From contig CALCLY010000011.1 of the NCBI GenBank assembly GCA_937966555.1, positions 1-64,000 of the forward strand: a DNA stretch of 64,000 bases, read 5' to 3'. The notes beneath the pieces were generated by a model. It was given only the letters and a program-made list of their open reading frames with translations, made no database searches and had not been told where the DNA came from. The position numbers and the translations under genes were made by a program. The stretch is from CALCLY01 sp900552775 (GTDB lineage: Bacteria > Bacillota > Clostridia > UMGS1883 > UMGS1540). Positions 39,002 through 49,004 of the stretch are shown piece after piece; within the stretch, counting starts at the first letter, position 1, and each line of letters starts with the position of its first letter.

Positions 39002-42000
39002 CTAAAACATACTTACCTGTGTGCTCTCCTGCATACCTTCAAGCACCCCTACGGCGGAAAGCGCTTCTACAACCGCTTTTGTTATGCCGCATCTTTTTAC
39101 CATATCGTCTTTTGCAAGAAATTCTCCGTTTTCGCGTTCATCGGCAATGCTCTGCGCCGCAGACGTTCCGACACCCGGCAGCGCATTAAGCGGAGGCCGA
39201 ATTTTTCCGTTTTCTTCCGTAAACTTTGTCGCATGCGATTTATAAAGGTCTATGGGGCAAAATTCTATTCCCCTTTCATACATTTCAACGCATACTTCCA
39301 AAATAGGAATCATGGTCTTATCCTTTGGCGTTGCATTTGCATTGGCGTTAATCTGCTTAATCGTTTCGCGCGCCTTGTCCGCTCCGCGGCACATTATGTT
39401 ATACTCGAACGAATCCGCACGTACGCTGAAATATGTCATGTAAAACTCACGCGGATAATGAACCTTGTAATATGCAATTCTGAAAGCCATTGTTACATAT
39501 GCACAGGCGTGAGCCTTCGGGAACATGTATTTTATTTTTTTGCAGGAATCAATATACCATTCGGGAACACTGTTTTCTCTCATAAGCGTTTCCCAGTCGG
39601 GTTTAAGCCCTTTTCCTTTTCTGACGGATTCCATTATTTTAAACGAATCGGACGGCGGCAGACCTTTATTTATAAGATAAATCATAATATCGTCACGCGT
39701 ACAGATACAGCTTGAAAGCGTGCATGTACCGTTTCTGACAAGTTCCTGCGCGTTATTCGTCCAAACGTCCGTACCGTGGGAAAGTCCGCTGATTCTGATA
39801 AGTTCGGAAAACGTTGTGGGCTTTGTATCAACAAGCATCTGACGCACAAATTTTGTTCCGAACTCCGGAATCGCATATGTACCTACCTTGCTGCTTATCT
39901 GTTCTTCGGTAACTCCCAGAGCTCCCGTTCCCGTAAAGAGCGACATCGTGTCTTTATCGTCAAGCGGAATTTTCTGTGCGTCCGTCCCCGTCAGATCTTC
40001 AAGCATTCTTATAACCGTCGGATCGTCGTGCCCGAGCAGGTCAAGCTTTAAAAGGTTCTGATCAATGGAATGGTAATCAAAATGAGTGGTTATAATATCT
40101 ATCTCACTTTTGTCTGCCGGGTGCTGAACGGGCGTAAATTCGTGAATATCATGACCTTTCGGCAAAACTATAACGCCCCCCGGGTGCTGACCCGTTGTTC
40201 TCTTAACACCCGTACATCCCTCTATAAGCCGCTGCATTTCCGCTTTGCGAACGGTTCTTCCGCGTTCTTCAAAATAATTTTTAATATAGCCGTAAGCTGT
40301 TTTTTCCGCAACGGTGCCTATTGTTCCCGCTCTGAAAACATGCCCCGTTCCGAAAATAACCTCCGTATACTTATGTGCTATGGGCTGATAGTCTCCTGAA
40401 AAGTTAAGGTCAATATCAGGAGCTTTGTCTCCGTTGAACCCAAGAAACGTTTCAAAAGGTATATCATGTCCGTCTTTCTTCATTTTTTCACCGCAATGCG
40501 GGCAGTTTTTGTCTTCCATATCGCATCCCGAACCTACGGACATATCCGTTATAAACTCGGAATATTTGCATTTCGGGCACACATAGTGCGGCGGAAGCGA
40601 ATTTACTTCCGTAATATCCGTAAGAAAAGCAACAAAGGAGGAACCGACACTTCCTCGCGAACCGACAAGATAACCGTCTTCAAGCGATTTTTTAACGAGC
40701 TTATGCGCAATCATATACATAACGGCAAAACCGTTGTTTATAATACTTGTAAGTTCTTTTTTCATTCTCTCCTCTACAAGTTCGGGCAGGGGATCTCCGT
40801 ATATTCTCGTTGCTTTTTCGCGGCACATTCTTTCAATATCTTCTGCCGAGCCCTCTATTACGGGAGGACATTTTTCCTCCGGCACCGGGCGGATATCTTC
40901 TATCATATCGGCAATAAGATTTGTGTTATCGATAACAACGCGCCGCGCCGTTTCGGGGTCGAGATAATCAAATTCCGCCAGCATTTCATCCGTTGTGCGG
41001 TAATAAAGCGGCGCCTGATTATCGGCATCCGAAAAACCTTTTGACGCCATCAGAATACGTCTGAAAACTTCATCCTCCGCATTCAAAAAGTGTACGTCTC
41101 CCGTTGCAACAACGGGTTTTCCGTATTCTTCTCCGAGTTCTATAACGCGCCTGTTGAAATTTTTTATATCTTCAACACTCTGCACTTCACCGTTTCCGAC
41201 CATAAACATGTTGTTTCCGAGCGGCTGAATTTCATAATAATCGTAAAATTCGCATATTCTTTTAATTTTAGCATCATCGGCATTTTTTCTCAGCGCGCGG
41301 TAAAGCTCTCCCGCTTCGCACGCGGATCCCAGCAAAAGCCCGTCACGATGTTTTATAAGTTCGCTCTTCGGTATTCTCGGGTTTCTTTTAAAATAGTTTA
41401 AATGAGACATCGAAACGAGCTTATAAAGATTTTTGAGTCCGACAAGATTTTTTGCAAAAATTACGGCATGAAAAGGTTTAAGCCTTGACAAATCGGAATT
41501 TATCGAAATTTTTCCGTCAATTTCCGTCAAATCCGAAATATCCATTTCCGAAAGCTTTTCCGCACATTTAAACCATATTCCGGCGCAAACCTCGGCATCG
41601 TTTACAGCGCGGTGGTGCGAAGGGTTCGGAACGCCGAAATATTCCGCCATTATATCGAGCTTATGACGCTTTTTTTCTTTTACGAGCGCACGGCAAAGTG
41701 CAAGTGTGTCAAGATACCAGATGCTTTTTTTAACACCGTTTCTTGATAACGTTTCTCTTATAAAGCCTGTATCGAAATCGGCATTATGGGCAATAAGCGG
41801 TCTGTCACCGCAAAATTCCATAAAAGACAAAACCGCGTCACGCGGTGACGGCGCGCCTGCCACCATGTCGTCCGTAATACCCGTAAGCTCTACTATTTTT
41901 TGAGGAATCGGTTTTCCTGGATTTACAAAAGTCTCAAATTTATCAAGTATCTCGCCGTTTTTTACCAGAACTGCGCCGATTTCCGTTATTTCCTCGCTCT

Positions 42001-43216
42001 GCGGCGAAAGTCCCGTGGTTTCTATATCAAACACCACAATTTCTCCGTCCATAGGATAACTGCCGCCTTTATAAGCCATGTTGTCACAGTCGTTTATAAG
42101 ATAAGCTTCCGTTCCGTACAGAATTTTTATGCTGTCGTCTTTTTCGTGAAAAGCCTCCGGAAACGCCTGAACAACACCGTGATCCGTTATTGCAACAGCA
42201 CTGTGCCCGTACTGTTTTGCAAGCTTTACAAGATCTTTTGCGTTTGCTATTCCGTCCATGGTGGACATCTTTGTATGAGCGTGAAGTTCAACTCTTTTTT
42301 TCTCGGCATTGTCACGCTTTTTAATTTTTTCGGCAAGATTTATATCCTTTGCGGTTACGGTTACGTCCTGTTCAAACTTGTCAAACTCTGCTTTTCCCTT
42401 AACCGTTACATATAATCCTTTCTTAAAATCACCTTTAAGTATTTCATACTTTGCGTTTTCTATAAAAAATTTACATATTATCGCGCCGCTGTCGTCTTTA
42501 AGATAGAAAGTCACAATTGTTTTTCCGTTTGAAATTTCTTTTGTGTCTATAAAAAAGATATCGCCGCGAATTGTTACAAAGCCGCTTTCCGCGTCCACAT
42601 CTGAAATATTTACGGGATCCGTAAATATCGGTCTTCCGAGAAGTATTGCGGGATTTTCGCTGCTTCCTTTTGAAGATTCCGCCGCTTTTTTCGGAGCATA
42701 TGCAGGTGCAGAAGCTTTTACGGGTTCAAAAGAAATTGTATCATCTATTTCTTCGGCAAAAGATATTTTTGCGTCACAGTCCCATTTTTTCAATATATTT
42801 CTGATAATGCTCTCTGTTTTGTTTTCTCTGATATATTCTCCGCAATCGTGTTTTATTGTAATACAGAGACTGTCTTCGGAAAAATTCCAGTCACTGCCTT
42901 CAAACACACATTTATATGCAGCATCTCTGTCACACAATTCTCCCAAAATGTAATCTCTTAAATTATTTTTGTTTTCAAAACATTTTTTATCGTCAAAAAA
43001 TACATGCGCCGAAATTGAATTCAGCACATATGCTTTTTTTATTTTGCTTTTCAGATCCTCAATTTCCGAATACGGCAAAACAGAGCTAAACCTTAAGGCA
43101 AGCTCTATTTTTCTTTTATCTGTATCGATTTTGAGCGCGCATACACGCGTATTGTTAAATTTTTCGGGTATATCGCACCCTTTAAAAACTTCAGTCAGTT
43201 TTTTTTCCTGTTTCAT
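39002..43216 (-). CDS. polC: DNA polymerase III alpha subunit, PolC type
   Basis: The 1404-residue replicative polymerase of low-GC Gram-positives. In order: an N-terminal region and OB fold (about residues 200-310), the PHP domain split around the exonuclease (ELHAHTKMSTMDGIANAKDL), the DEDDh proofreading exonuclease (VVFDIETTGLSPQSEEITEI, with AHNADFDTGF), the zinc motif CPKC...CPHCG near residue 900, and the polymerase palm with the acidic APDIDLNFSGDYQ motif, ending in a helix-hairpin-helix region. All expected motifs are present. It overlaps ispG by 26 bp and therefore appears to be the last gene of the leftward origin-proximal run. Confidence 0.98.
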   Translation of the reverse strand: MKQEKKLTEVFKGCDIPEKFNNTRVCALKIDTDKRKIELALRFSSVLPYSEIEDLKSKIKKAYVLNSISAHVFFDDKKCFENKNNLRDYILGELCDRDAAYKCVFEGSDWNFSEDSLCITIKHDCGEYIRENKTESIIRNILKKWDCDAKISFAEEIDDTISFEPVKASAPAYAPKKAAESSKGSSENPAILLGRPIFTDPVNISDVDAESGFVTIRGDIFFIDTKEISNGKTIVTFYLKDDSGAIICKFFIENAKYEILKGDFKKGLYVTVKGKAEFDKFEQDVTVTAKDINLAEKIKKRDNAEKKRVELHAHTKMSTMDGIANAKDLVKLAKQYGHSAVAITDHGVVQAFPEAFHEKDDSIKILYGTEAYLINDCDNMAYKGGSYPMDGEIVVFDIETTGLSPQSEEITEIGAVLVKNGEILDKFETFVNPGKPIPQKIVELTGITDDMVAGAPSPRDAVLSFMEFCGDRPLIAHNADFDTGFIRETLSRNGVKKSIWYLDTLALCRALVKEKKRHKLDIMAEYFGVPNPSHHRAVNDAEVCAGIWFKCAEKLSEMDISDLTEIDGKISINSDLSRLKPFHAVIFAKNLVGLKNLYKLVSMSHLNYFKRNPRIPKSELIKHRDGLLLGSACEAGELYRALRKNADDAKIKRICEFYDYYEIQPLGNNMFMVGNGEVQSVEDIKNFNRRVIELGEEYGKPVVATGDVHFLNAEDEVFRRILMASKGFSDADNQAPLYYRTTDEMLAEFDYLDPETARRVVIDNTNLIADMIEDIRPVPEEKCPPVIEGSAEDIERMCREKATRIYGDPLPELVEERMKKELTSIINNGFAVMYMIAHKLVKKSLEDGYLVGSRGSVGSSFVAFLTDITEVNSLPPHYVCPKCKYSEFITDMSVGSGCDMEDKNCPHCGEKMKKDGHDIPFETFLGFNGDKAPDIDLNFSGDYQPIAHKYTEVIFGTGHVFRAGTIGTVAEKTAYGYIKNYFEERGRTVRKAEMQRLIEGCTGVKRTTGQHPGGVIVLPKGHDIHEFTPVQHPADKSEIDIITTHFDYHSIDQNLLKLDLLGHDDPTVIRMLEDLTGTDAQKIPLDDKDTMSLFTGTGALGVTEEQISSKVGTYAIPEFGTKFVRQMLVDTKPTTFSELIRISGLSHGTDVWTNNAQELVRNGTCTLSSCICTRDDIMIYLINKGLPPSDSFKIMESVRKGKGLKPDWETLMRENSVPEWYIDSCKKIKYMFPKAHACAYVTMAFRIAYYKVHYPREFYMTYFSVRADSFEYNIMCRGADKARETIKQINANANATPKDKTMIPILEVCVEMYERGIEFCPIDLYKSHATKFTEENGKIRPPLNALPGVGTSAAQSIADERENGEFLAKDDMVKRCGITKAVVEALSAVGVLEGMQESTQVSMF

Positions 43217-44255
43217 ATTTTTCTATTTCCTCAGACAGTATCTCCAAAATTTCGTTTTCAGGTACTTTTTTTACAATTTCGCCTTTTCTGAAGAAAACCG
43301 CACAGCCGTCCCCGCCGGCAATTCCGAAATCGGCTTCTCTTGCTTCTCCAGGACCGTTTACGGCGCATCCCATAACCGCAACTTTTAACGGAGTTTCAAT
43401 AGTTTCAAGCTTTTTTTCCACTTTTTTTGCAATGTCAAAAATATTAATTCTGCATCTTCCGCAAGTCGGACACGAAACAAGTTCCGCTCCGCTTCGAAGC
43501 CCCAAAGACGAAAGCAATGCTTTTCCGGCACGTATTTCCTCCGTTGGATTTTCCGTAAGAGAAACTCTTATTGTATCCCCTATCCCGTCTATCAAAAGAG
43601 CGCCTATTCCGGCTGACGATTTTATTATTCCCCTGTATGCGGTTCCGGCTTCCGTAACACCGAGGTGAAGCGGATAATCGCATTCTTTTTCCATAATTCT
43701 GTACGCTTCAACCGTTTTAACAACATCGGAAGCCTTAAGACTTATAACTATATCATTCATGCCGCATTCTTCCAAAAGCGAAGCATGATATTTTGCGCTT
43801 TCCGCCATCGCACGGGCAGTATTTCCGTATTTTTCGCAAAACTGCTTTTCAAGCGAGCCGGCATTTACGCCTATTCTTATCGAAATACCTTTATCCATGC
43901 ATTTTTGTGCAACTTCAAAAACTCTTTCGCGGCTGCCTATATTTCCGGGATTTATGCGTATTTTATCAATACCGCCGTCAATACACTTTAATGCCAGTCT
44001 GTAATCAAAATGAATATCCGCCACAAGAGGCACATGAGTTTTGGATTTTATTATCTCAACGTTTTCGGCAGCTTTTTCATCGGGAACGGTAAATCTTACA
44101 ATATCCGCGCCCGCATTTTCAAGTTCAAGTATTTGTTTTACTGTTGCATCCGCATCCCTTGTGTCTGTGGTTGTCATAGACTGCACGGCAATTTTGTTGC
44201 CGCCGCCTATTTTAATATTGCCTATTTTAACTTCTCTGCACTCTCTGCGCCGCAT
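43191..44255 (-). CDS. ispG: 4-hydroxy-3-methylbut-2-enyl diphosphate synthase
   Basis: IspG (GcpE), 354 residues, converts MEcPP to HMBPP in the MEP pathway of isoprenoid synthesis with a [4Fe-4S] cluster. The barrel begins KIGNIKIGGGNKIAVQSMTT; cluster cysteines are in SCPTCGRC and VMGCAVNGPGEA. Usual neighbours are dxr and rseP, which are not here; instead it lies 12 bp after gyrA and overlaps polC. The ribosome site before ATG 44255 is weak (AAGGTTGTG). Confidence 0.97.
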   Translation of the reverse strand: MRRRECREVKIGNIKIGGGNKIAVQSMTTTDTRDADATVKQILELENAGADIVRFTVPDEKAAENVEIIKSKTHVPLVADIHFDYRLALKCIDGGIDKIRINPGNIGSRERVFEVAQKCMDKGISIRIGVNAGSLEKQFCEKYGNTARAMAESAKYHASLLEECGMNDIVISLKASDVVKTVEAYRIMEKECDYPLHLGVTEAGTAYRGIIKSSAGIGALLIDGIGDTIRVSLTENPTEEIRAGKALLSSLGLRSGAELVSCPTCGRCRINIFDIAKKVEKKLETIETPLKVAVMGCAVNGPGEAREADFGIAGGDGCAVFFRKGEIVKKVPENEILEILSEEIEKYETGKKTD

Positions 44256-44267
44256 TATTTCACAACC

Positions 44268-46784
44268 TTATGCATTTTCTTCCGGAAATTCGGTTTTTTC
44301 CGGCTCTTCGCTTTCTTCTTTTTCTTCCTCATGCTCCGTCAAAGCTATTGACGCAACTTTAACACCGTCTCCGAGTTTTACAAGTCTTACGCCTTTTGTG
44401 CTTCTTCCTATGGTGCTGATATCGGCGGTATTCATACGTATAATTACGCCTTCGCTTGTAATAATCATAAGATCGACGTTTTCTCCGACGGTTTTGATTC
44501 CGACAATATTTCCTGTCTGTTCTGTAATCTTATAGGTCTTTATTCCTACGCCGCCTCGTGTCTGAATTTTATATTCGGAAAGATCTGTCTTTTTGCCGAA
44601 TCCGCCTTCCGTTACAATAAGAAGTTCTGCACCTTCTTTTGCAATTTCCATGCCTATAACATAGTCATCTTCGCGCAGTCTTATTCCTCTTACGCCGTGA
44701 GCCGTTCTTCCCATTGCGCGGGCGTCATCCTCATTAAAGCGTATAGCCATACCCTTATACGTACTTAAAATAACGGTATCGTTTTTGCCGACAATTCTAA
44801 CATCTATCAGGTCATCGTCTTCATTAAGCCCTATTGCTATAAGACCGCCTTTTCTCGTCATATTAAAGTCTCTTATGGATGTCTTTTTAACCGTGCCGCG
44901 CTTTGTTGCCATAATAAGAGATGTATCTTCTTCATAATCGCGCACGGCGAGCATAGCGGTTACTTTTTCGTCCTGCTCTATAGGCAGAAGATTTATAATT
45001 GCAGTTCCTTTTGCATGCCTACCCGCTTCCGGAATCTGGTATCCTTTTAAGTGATACATTCTTCCGTGTGTTGTAAAGAACAGAATATTGTCATGCGTTG
45101 ATGCCGTAAAGAGAGTTTCAACAAAGTCTTCTTCTCTTGTGCTCAGCGCCGAAATACCTCTTCCGCCGCGGTTCTGACTTCTGTAAGTGCTGGTGGGAAG
45201 TCTCTTTATGTATCCGAAATGGGTGAGCGTAAATACATTGTCTTCTTCTTCAATCAGATCCTCAATATCTATTTCTTCAACAGAATCGAGAAGTTCCGTC
45301 TTTCTTTCATCGCCGTATTTATCGCGTATTTCAATAAGCTCCGTTTTAACCTGTTCCATAAGTCTTCCGTGATCGGAGAGAATTTCTCTGTATTCCGCGG
45401 TTTTCTGAATCAGGTCGTTATATTCATTTTCTATTTTTTCGCCGTTTAGTCTCTGCAGCTGACCGAGTCTCATATCAAGAACACTCTGAGCCTGAATATC
45501 CGACATTGAGAAGCGTTCCATCAATTTTTCTTTTGCGTCATCGTACGAACTTCTGATAATGTGGATAATCTCATCGATATTATCCAAAGCTATGCGCAAT
45601 CCTTCAAGAATATGCATTCTCGCTTCCGCTTTTTCCAAATCAAATCTCGTGCGCCTTGTAACGATTTCTTCCTGAAATACTATAAAGTGATCGAGTATTT
45701 CCAAAAGACCCATTGTTTTCGGCTTGCCGTCGCTTATTGCAAGCATATTAACCGAAAAGCTGTCCTGAAGTCTTGAATATTTGTAAAGCTGATTCAAAAC
45801 AACCTGCGGATTAGCGTCTCTCTTAAGCGCTATATCTATTCTTATGCCTACTCTGTCGGAGGAATGATCGTCAATATCCGAAAGACCTTCAACTCTCTTT
45901 TCTTTCGCCAAATCTGCAATAGCCTCAACAAGCATTTTCTTGTTAACCTGATAAGGAAGCTCCGTTACTATTATAGAAGATGTTCCGTCTTTATGTTCCT
46001 CTATCTGTGTTTTTGCACGTACTATTATTTTGCCTTTACCGGTTTCGTAAGCACTTCTTATGCCGCGCTTGCCCATTATTGACGCTCTTGTGGGAAAATC
46101 GGGTCCTTTTATGTATTCCATCATTTCATCGAGCGTTATATCGGGATTATCAATTTTGGCTATAATTCCGTTTAAAACTTCGGTTAAGTTATGCGGCGGA
46201 ATATTTGTTGCCATACCTACCGCAATACCGGAACTTCCATTTATAAGAAGCGTCGGTATTCTCGTGGGAAGAACAACGGGCTCCACTCTCTTTTCATCGA
46301 AGTTCGGAGCAAAATCAACCGTGTTTTTATCAATGTTCTCAAGCATCAGGTTTGCAAGCTTGCTCATTCTCGCTTCCGTATAACGGTATGCAGCCGGAGG
46401 ATCACCGTCCACAGAGCCGAAGTTTCCGTGACCGTCTATAAGCATATATCTCATGGAAAAATCCTGTGCAAGTCTTACCATCGCGTCATAAACGGATGCA
46501 TCGCCGTGAGGATGATATCGGCCTATTACGTTACCGACGGTTGTAGCCGACTTAAAAAAAGCTTTGTCATATGTCAAGTGTTCTTCATACATTGAATAAA
46601 GAATTCTTCTGTGAACGGGTTTTAAACCGTCGCGCACATCCGGCAGAGCACGGCTTACGATAACGCTCATCGCATAATCTATAAAAGCCTCTTTCATTCT
46701 TTTTTCAATATCTATATCAACTATTGTCTGTGTTTCAAGGTGTTCTTCAAAATGAGAATCCTCGTATTTTTTATTTTTAGCCAT
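44268..46784 (-). CDS. gyrA: DNA gyrase subunit A
   Basis: The 838-residue breakage-reunion subunit of gyrase. It has the winged-helix active site with the catalytic Tyr in AAYRYTEARMSK (about residue 120), the quinolone-determining region around YHPHGDASVYDAM, and a six-bladed C-terminal DNA-wrapping domain with a GyrA box QNRGGRG near residue 545. AGGAG precedes the ATG, 12 bp after gyrB. With GyrB it introduces negative supercoils ahead of the fork. No resistance change can be judged without an aligned reference. Confidence 0.98.
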   Translation of the reverse strand: MAKNKKYEDSHFEEHLETQTIVDIDIEKRMKEAFIDYAMSVIVSRALPDVRDGLKPVHRRILYSMYEEHLTYDKAFFKSATTVGNVIGRYHPHGDASVYDAMVRLAQDFSMRYMLIDGHGNFGSVDGDPPAAYRYTEARMSKLANLMLENIDKNTVDFAPNFDEKRVEPVVLPTRIPTLLINGSSGIAVGMATNIPPHNLTEVLNGIIAKIDNPDITLDEMMEYIKGPDFPTRASIMGKRGIRSAYETGKGKIIVRAKTQIEEHKDGTSSIIVTELPYQVNKKMLVEAIADLAKEKRVEGLSDIDDHSSDRVGIRIDIALKRDANPQVVLNQLYKYSRLQDSFSVNMLAISDGKPKTMGLLEILDHFIVFQEEIVTRRTRFDLEKAEARMHILEGLRIALDNIDEIIHIIRSSYDDAKEKLMERFSMSDIQAQSVLDMRLGQLQRLNGEKIENEYNDLIQKTAEYREILSDHGRLMEQVKTELIEIRDKYGDERKTELLDSVEEIDIEDLIEEEDNVFTLTHFGYIKRLPTSTYRSQNRGGRGISALSTREEDFVETLFTASTHDNILFFTTHGRMYHLKGYQIPEAGRHAKGTAIINLLPIEQDEKVTAMLAVRDYEEDTSLIMATKRGTVKKTSIRDFNMTRKGGLIAIGLNEDDDLIDVRIVGKNDTVILSTYKGMAIRFNEDDARAMGRTAHGVRGIRLREDDYVIGMEIAKEGAELLIVTEGGFGKKTDLSEYKIQTRGGVGIKTYKITEQTGNIVGIKTVGENVDLMIITSEGVIIRMNTADISTIGRSTKGVRLVKLGDGVKVASIALTEHEEEKEESEEPEKTEFPEENA

Positions 46785-46796
46785 CTTCTTCTCCTA

Positions 46797-48734
46797 TTAA
46801 ACGTCAAGATTTGTTACGTACTGGGCATTTTCTTCTATGAAAATTCTTCTCGGTTCAACCTCGTCACCCATAAGTACGCTGAAAATTCTGTCTGCTTTTT
46901 CCGCGTCATCTACCGTAACTTTCAAAAGAATTCTGTTTTTCGGATCCATAGTTGTTTCCCAAAGTTCTTCCGGGTTCATCTCACCGAGACCTTTGTATCG
47001 GCTTATATCAACCTTTGCATTTTTGTCTCCGTCTTTGAATTCTTCGCTTATAAGATCTCTTTCATCATCGCTGAAAGCAACTTTTGATTTTTTTCCTCTT
47101 GAAAGTTTATAAAGAGGCGGCTTTGCAAGATAAACATGTCCGGCTTCTATAAGAGGTCTCATAAATCTAAAAAAGAATGTAAGCAAAAGCGTTTGTATAT
47201 GAGCTCCGTCAACATCGGCATCGGCCATTATAATTATCTTGTCGTATCTCAGTTTTTCAAGATTAAATTCAGTTCCTATTCCCGTACCGAGCGCCTGAAT
47301 AACAGGTGTAAGTTTATCGTTTCCGTAAACTTTATCCTCACGCGCTTTTTCAACATTGAGCATTTTTCCCCAAAGAGGAAGTATTGCCTGATATTTGCTG
47401 TCTCTTCCGTTCTTTGCAGAACCTCCTGCCGAATCACCCTCGACTATATATATTTCCGTTTTTGTAGGGTCTTTAACTATGCAGTCCGTAAGCTTTCCGG
47501 GAAGTGAATTTGTACCCAGTGGAGTTTTCCTTGTTGCTTCTCTTGCTTTTCTTGCTGCAATTCTCGCCCTTGAAGCGTTTATTGCTTTTTCTATTATTGC
47601 TTTTGCAACATCTGGATTTTCCTCAAGATATGACGAAAGTTTGTCCTTCATCATATTTTCGACAAGACCTCTCATTTCGGAATTGCCGAGTTTTGTTTTT
47701 GTCTGTCCCTCAAACTGAGGTTCTTCAAGCTTTACGGAAATAACGGCTATAAGACCTTCTCTGACATCGTCTCCCGTAAGTTCTTCATCATCTTTGAGAC
47801 ATTTAAATTTTCTTCCGTATTCAAGCAAAACTTTTGTAAGCGCTGATTTAAATCCGGTTAAATGAGTACCGCCTTCGGTTGTGGAAATATTGTTTGCAAA
47901 GGATTCGCTTATTTCATCGTAACCTGTATACCACTGCATTGCAACTTCCGCAACACTGCCGTTTTTTTCTCCGCTTACGTAAATTACGTCCTGATTTATG
48001 CATTCAAGATTTTCTTTTTTCTTTTTCATTTCTTCAAAAAGATAAGAAACAAAATTTTTTATTCCGCCCTCATAGTGAAGAACCTCCGTTAAGGGTTCTT
48101 CGCCTCTGTTATCCGTAAAAATAATTTTAAGTCCGCCGTTTAAAAAAGCCTGTTCGCGGAGTCTTTTTAAAAGAGTTGCGTAATCATATACCGTTTCTTC
48201 GAAAATTTCTCCGTCCGCCCAAAACGTGATTTCCGTTCCTGTTTTGTCGGTTTTTCCGATTGAATGTACCTCTCCGTCGGCAACGCCTCTTTTATAACTT
48301 TGAAACCATATATTTTCACCGTCGCACACTTTAACTTCAAGGTGAGTTGAAAGCGCATTTACAACCGACGCTCCGACACCGTGCAGACCTCCCGAAACTT
48401 TATATCCTCCTCCGCCGAATTTACCTCCGGCATGAAGAACCGTAAATACTACATCTATGGTGGAAATACCCATTTTCGGGTGTATTCCGTGAGGAATTCC
48501 GCGGCCGTTATCTCTTACCGTTACGGAATTATCCGGATTTAATATAACCTCTATTTCCGTACAAAAACCCGCAAGCGCTTCGTCTATACTGTTGTCAACT
48601 ATTTCATAAACCAAATGATGAAGTCCGCGTATTGAGGTTGACCCTATGTACATACCCGGTCTTTTTCTTACCGCTTCAAGTCCTTCAAGAACCTGAATCT
48701 GAGACTCATCATAATTCGAACTGTTTTGCTGCAT
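46797..48734 (-). CDS. gyrB: DNA gyrase subunit B
   Basis: The 645-residue ATPase subunit of gyrase. The GHKL ATPase includes VDNSIDEALAG, DNGRGIPHGIH and GGLHGVGASVVNALS; the TOPRIM domain includes VEGDSAGGSAKNGRD and MADADVDGAHIQTL; the C-terminal end is RRIFIEENAQYV. The start follows AAAGGAATGG and lies 3 bp after the remB stop codon. Confidence 0.98.
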   Translation of the reverse strand: MQQNSSNYDESQIQVLEGLEAVRKRPGMYIGSTSIRGLHHLVYEIVDNSIDEALAGFCTEIEVILNPDNSVTVRDNGRGIPHGIHPKMGISTIDVVFTVLHAGGKFGGGGYKVSGGLHGVGASVVNALSTHLEVKVCDGENIWFQSYKRGVADGEVHSIGKTDKTGTEITFWADGEIFEETVYDYATLLKRLREQAFLNGGLKIIFTDNRGEEPLTEVLHYEGGIKNFVSYLFEEMKKKKENLECINQDVIYVSGEKNGSVAEVAMQWYTGYDEISESFANNISTTEGGTHLTGFKSALTKVLLEYGRKFKCLKDDEELTGDDVREGLIAVISVKLEEPQFEGQTKTKLGNSEMRGLVENMMKDKLSSYLEENPDVAKAIIEKAINASRARIAARKAREATRKTPLGTNSLPGKLTDCIVKDPTKTEIYIVEGDSAGGSAKNGRDSKYQAILPLWGKMLNVEKAREDKVYGNDKLTPVIQALGTGIGTEFNLEKLRYDKIIIMADADVDGAHIQTLLLTFFFRFMRPLIEAGHVYLAKPPLYKLSRGKKSKVAFSDDERDLISEEFKDGDKNAKVDISRYKGLGEMNPEELWETTMDPKNRILLKVTVDDAEKADRIFSVLMGDEVEPRRIFIEENAQYVTNLDV

Positions 48735-48737
48735 TTT

Positions 48738-49004
48738 TTAAACCATTCCTTTCACTGAATTTCCGCTTTTAACTCTTCTGTAAAGAGTCTGCACGGAAAC
48801 AGGTGATACATAAATTTTAATATTCTTTTTTTCTTTTGCTATTATAAATGTTCTCGGGAGCTCATCGGAAACTTCTGTTGCGGTTTTTCCTGCGATTCTC
48901 AAAAATTCTTTTGTTTTTTTTGATGTACTCGCCGTTTCTATGTCCATAACCGCAACTATTTCCGAGCTTCTCAAGGACTTATTTCCGCCTATATCTATAT
49001 ACAT
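48738..49004 (-). CDS. remB: RemB-like extracellular matrix regulator (DUF370)
   Basis: An 88-residue DUF370 protein starting MYIDIGGNKSLRSSEIVAVM with DIETASTSKKTKEFL, as in Bacillus YaaB/RemB. In Bacillus the RemA/RemB family binds DNA and activates matrix and osmoprotection genes; its role in Clostridia is not settled. Its place between recF and gyrB is the conserved one. The GGAGG site is inside the end of recF and the genes overlap by 10 bp. Confidence 0.92.
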   Translation of the reverse strand: MYIDIGGNKSLRSSEIVAVMDIETASTSKKTKEFLRIAGKTATEVSDELPRTFIIAKEKKNIKIYVSPVSVQTLYRRVKSGNSVKGMV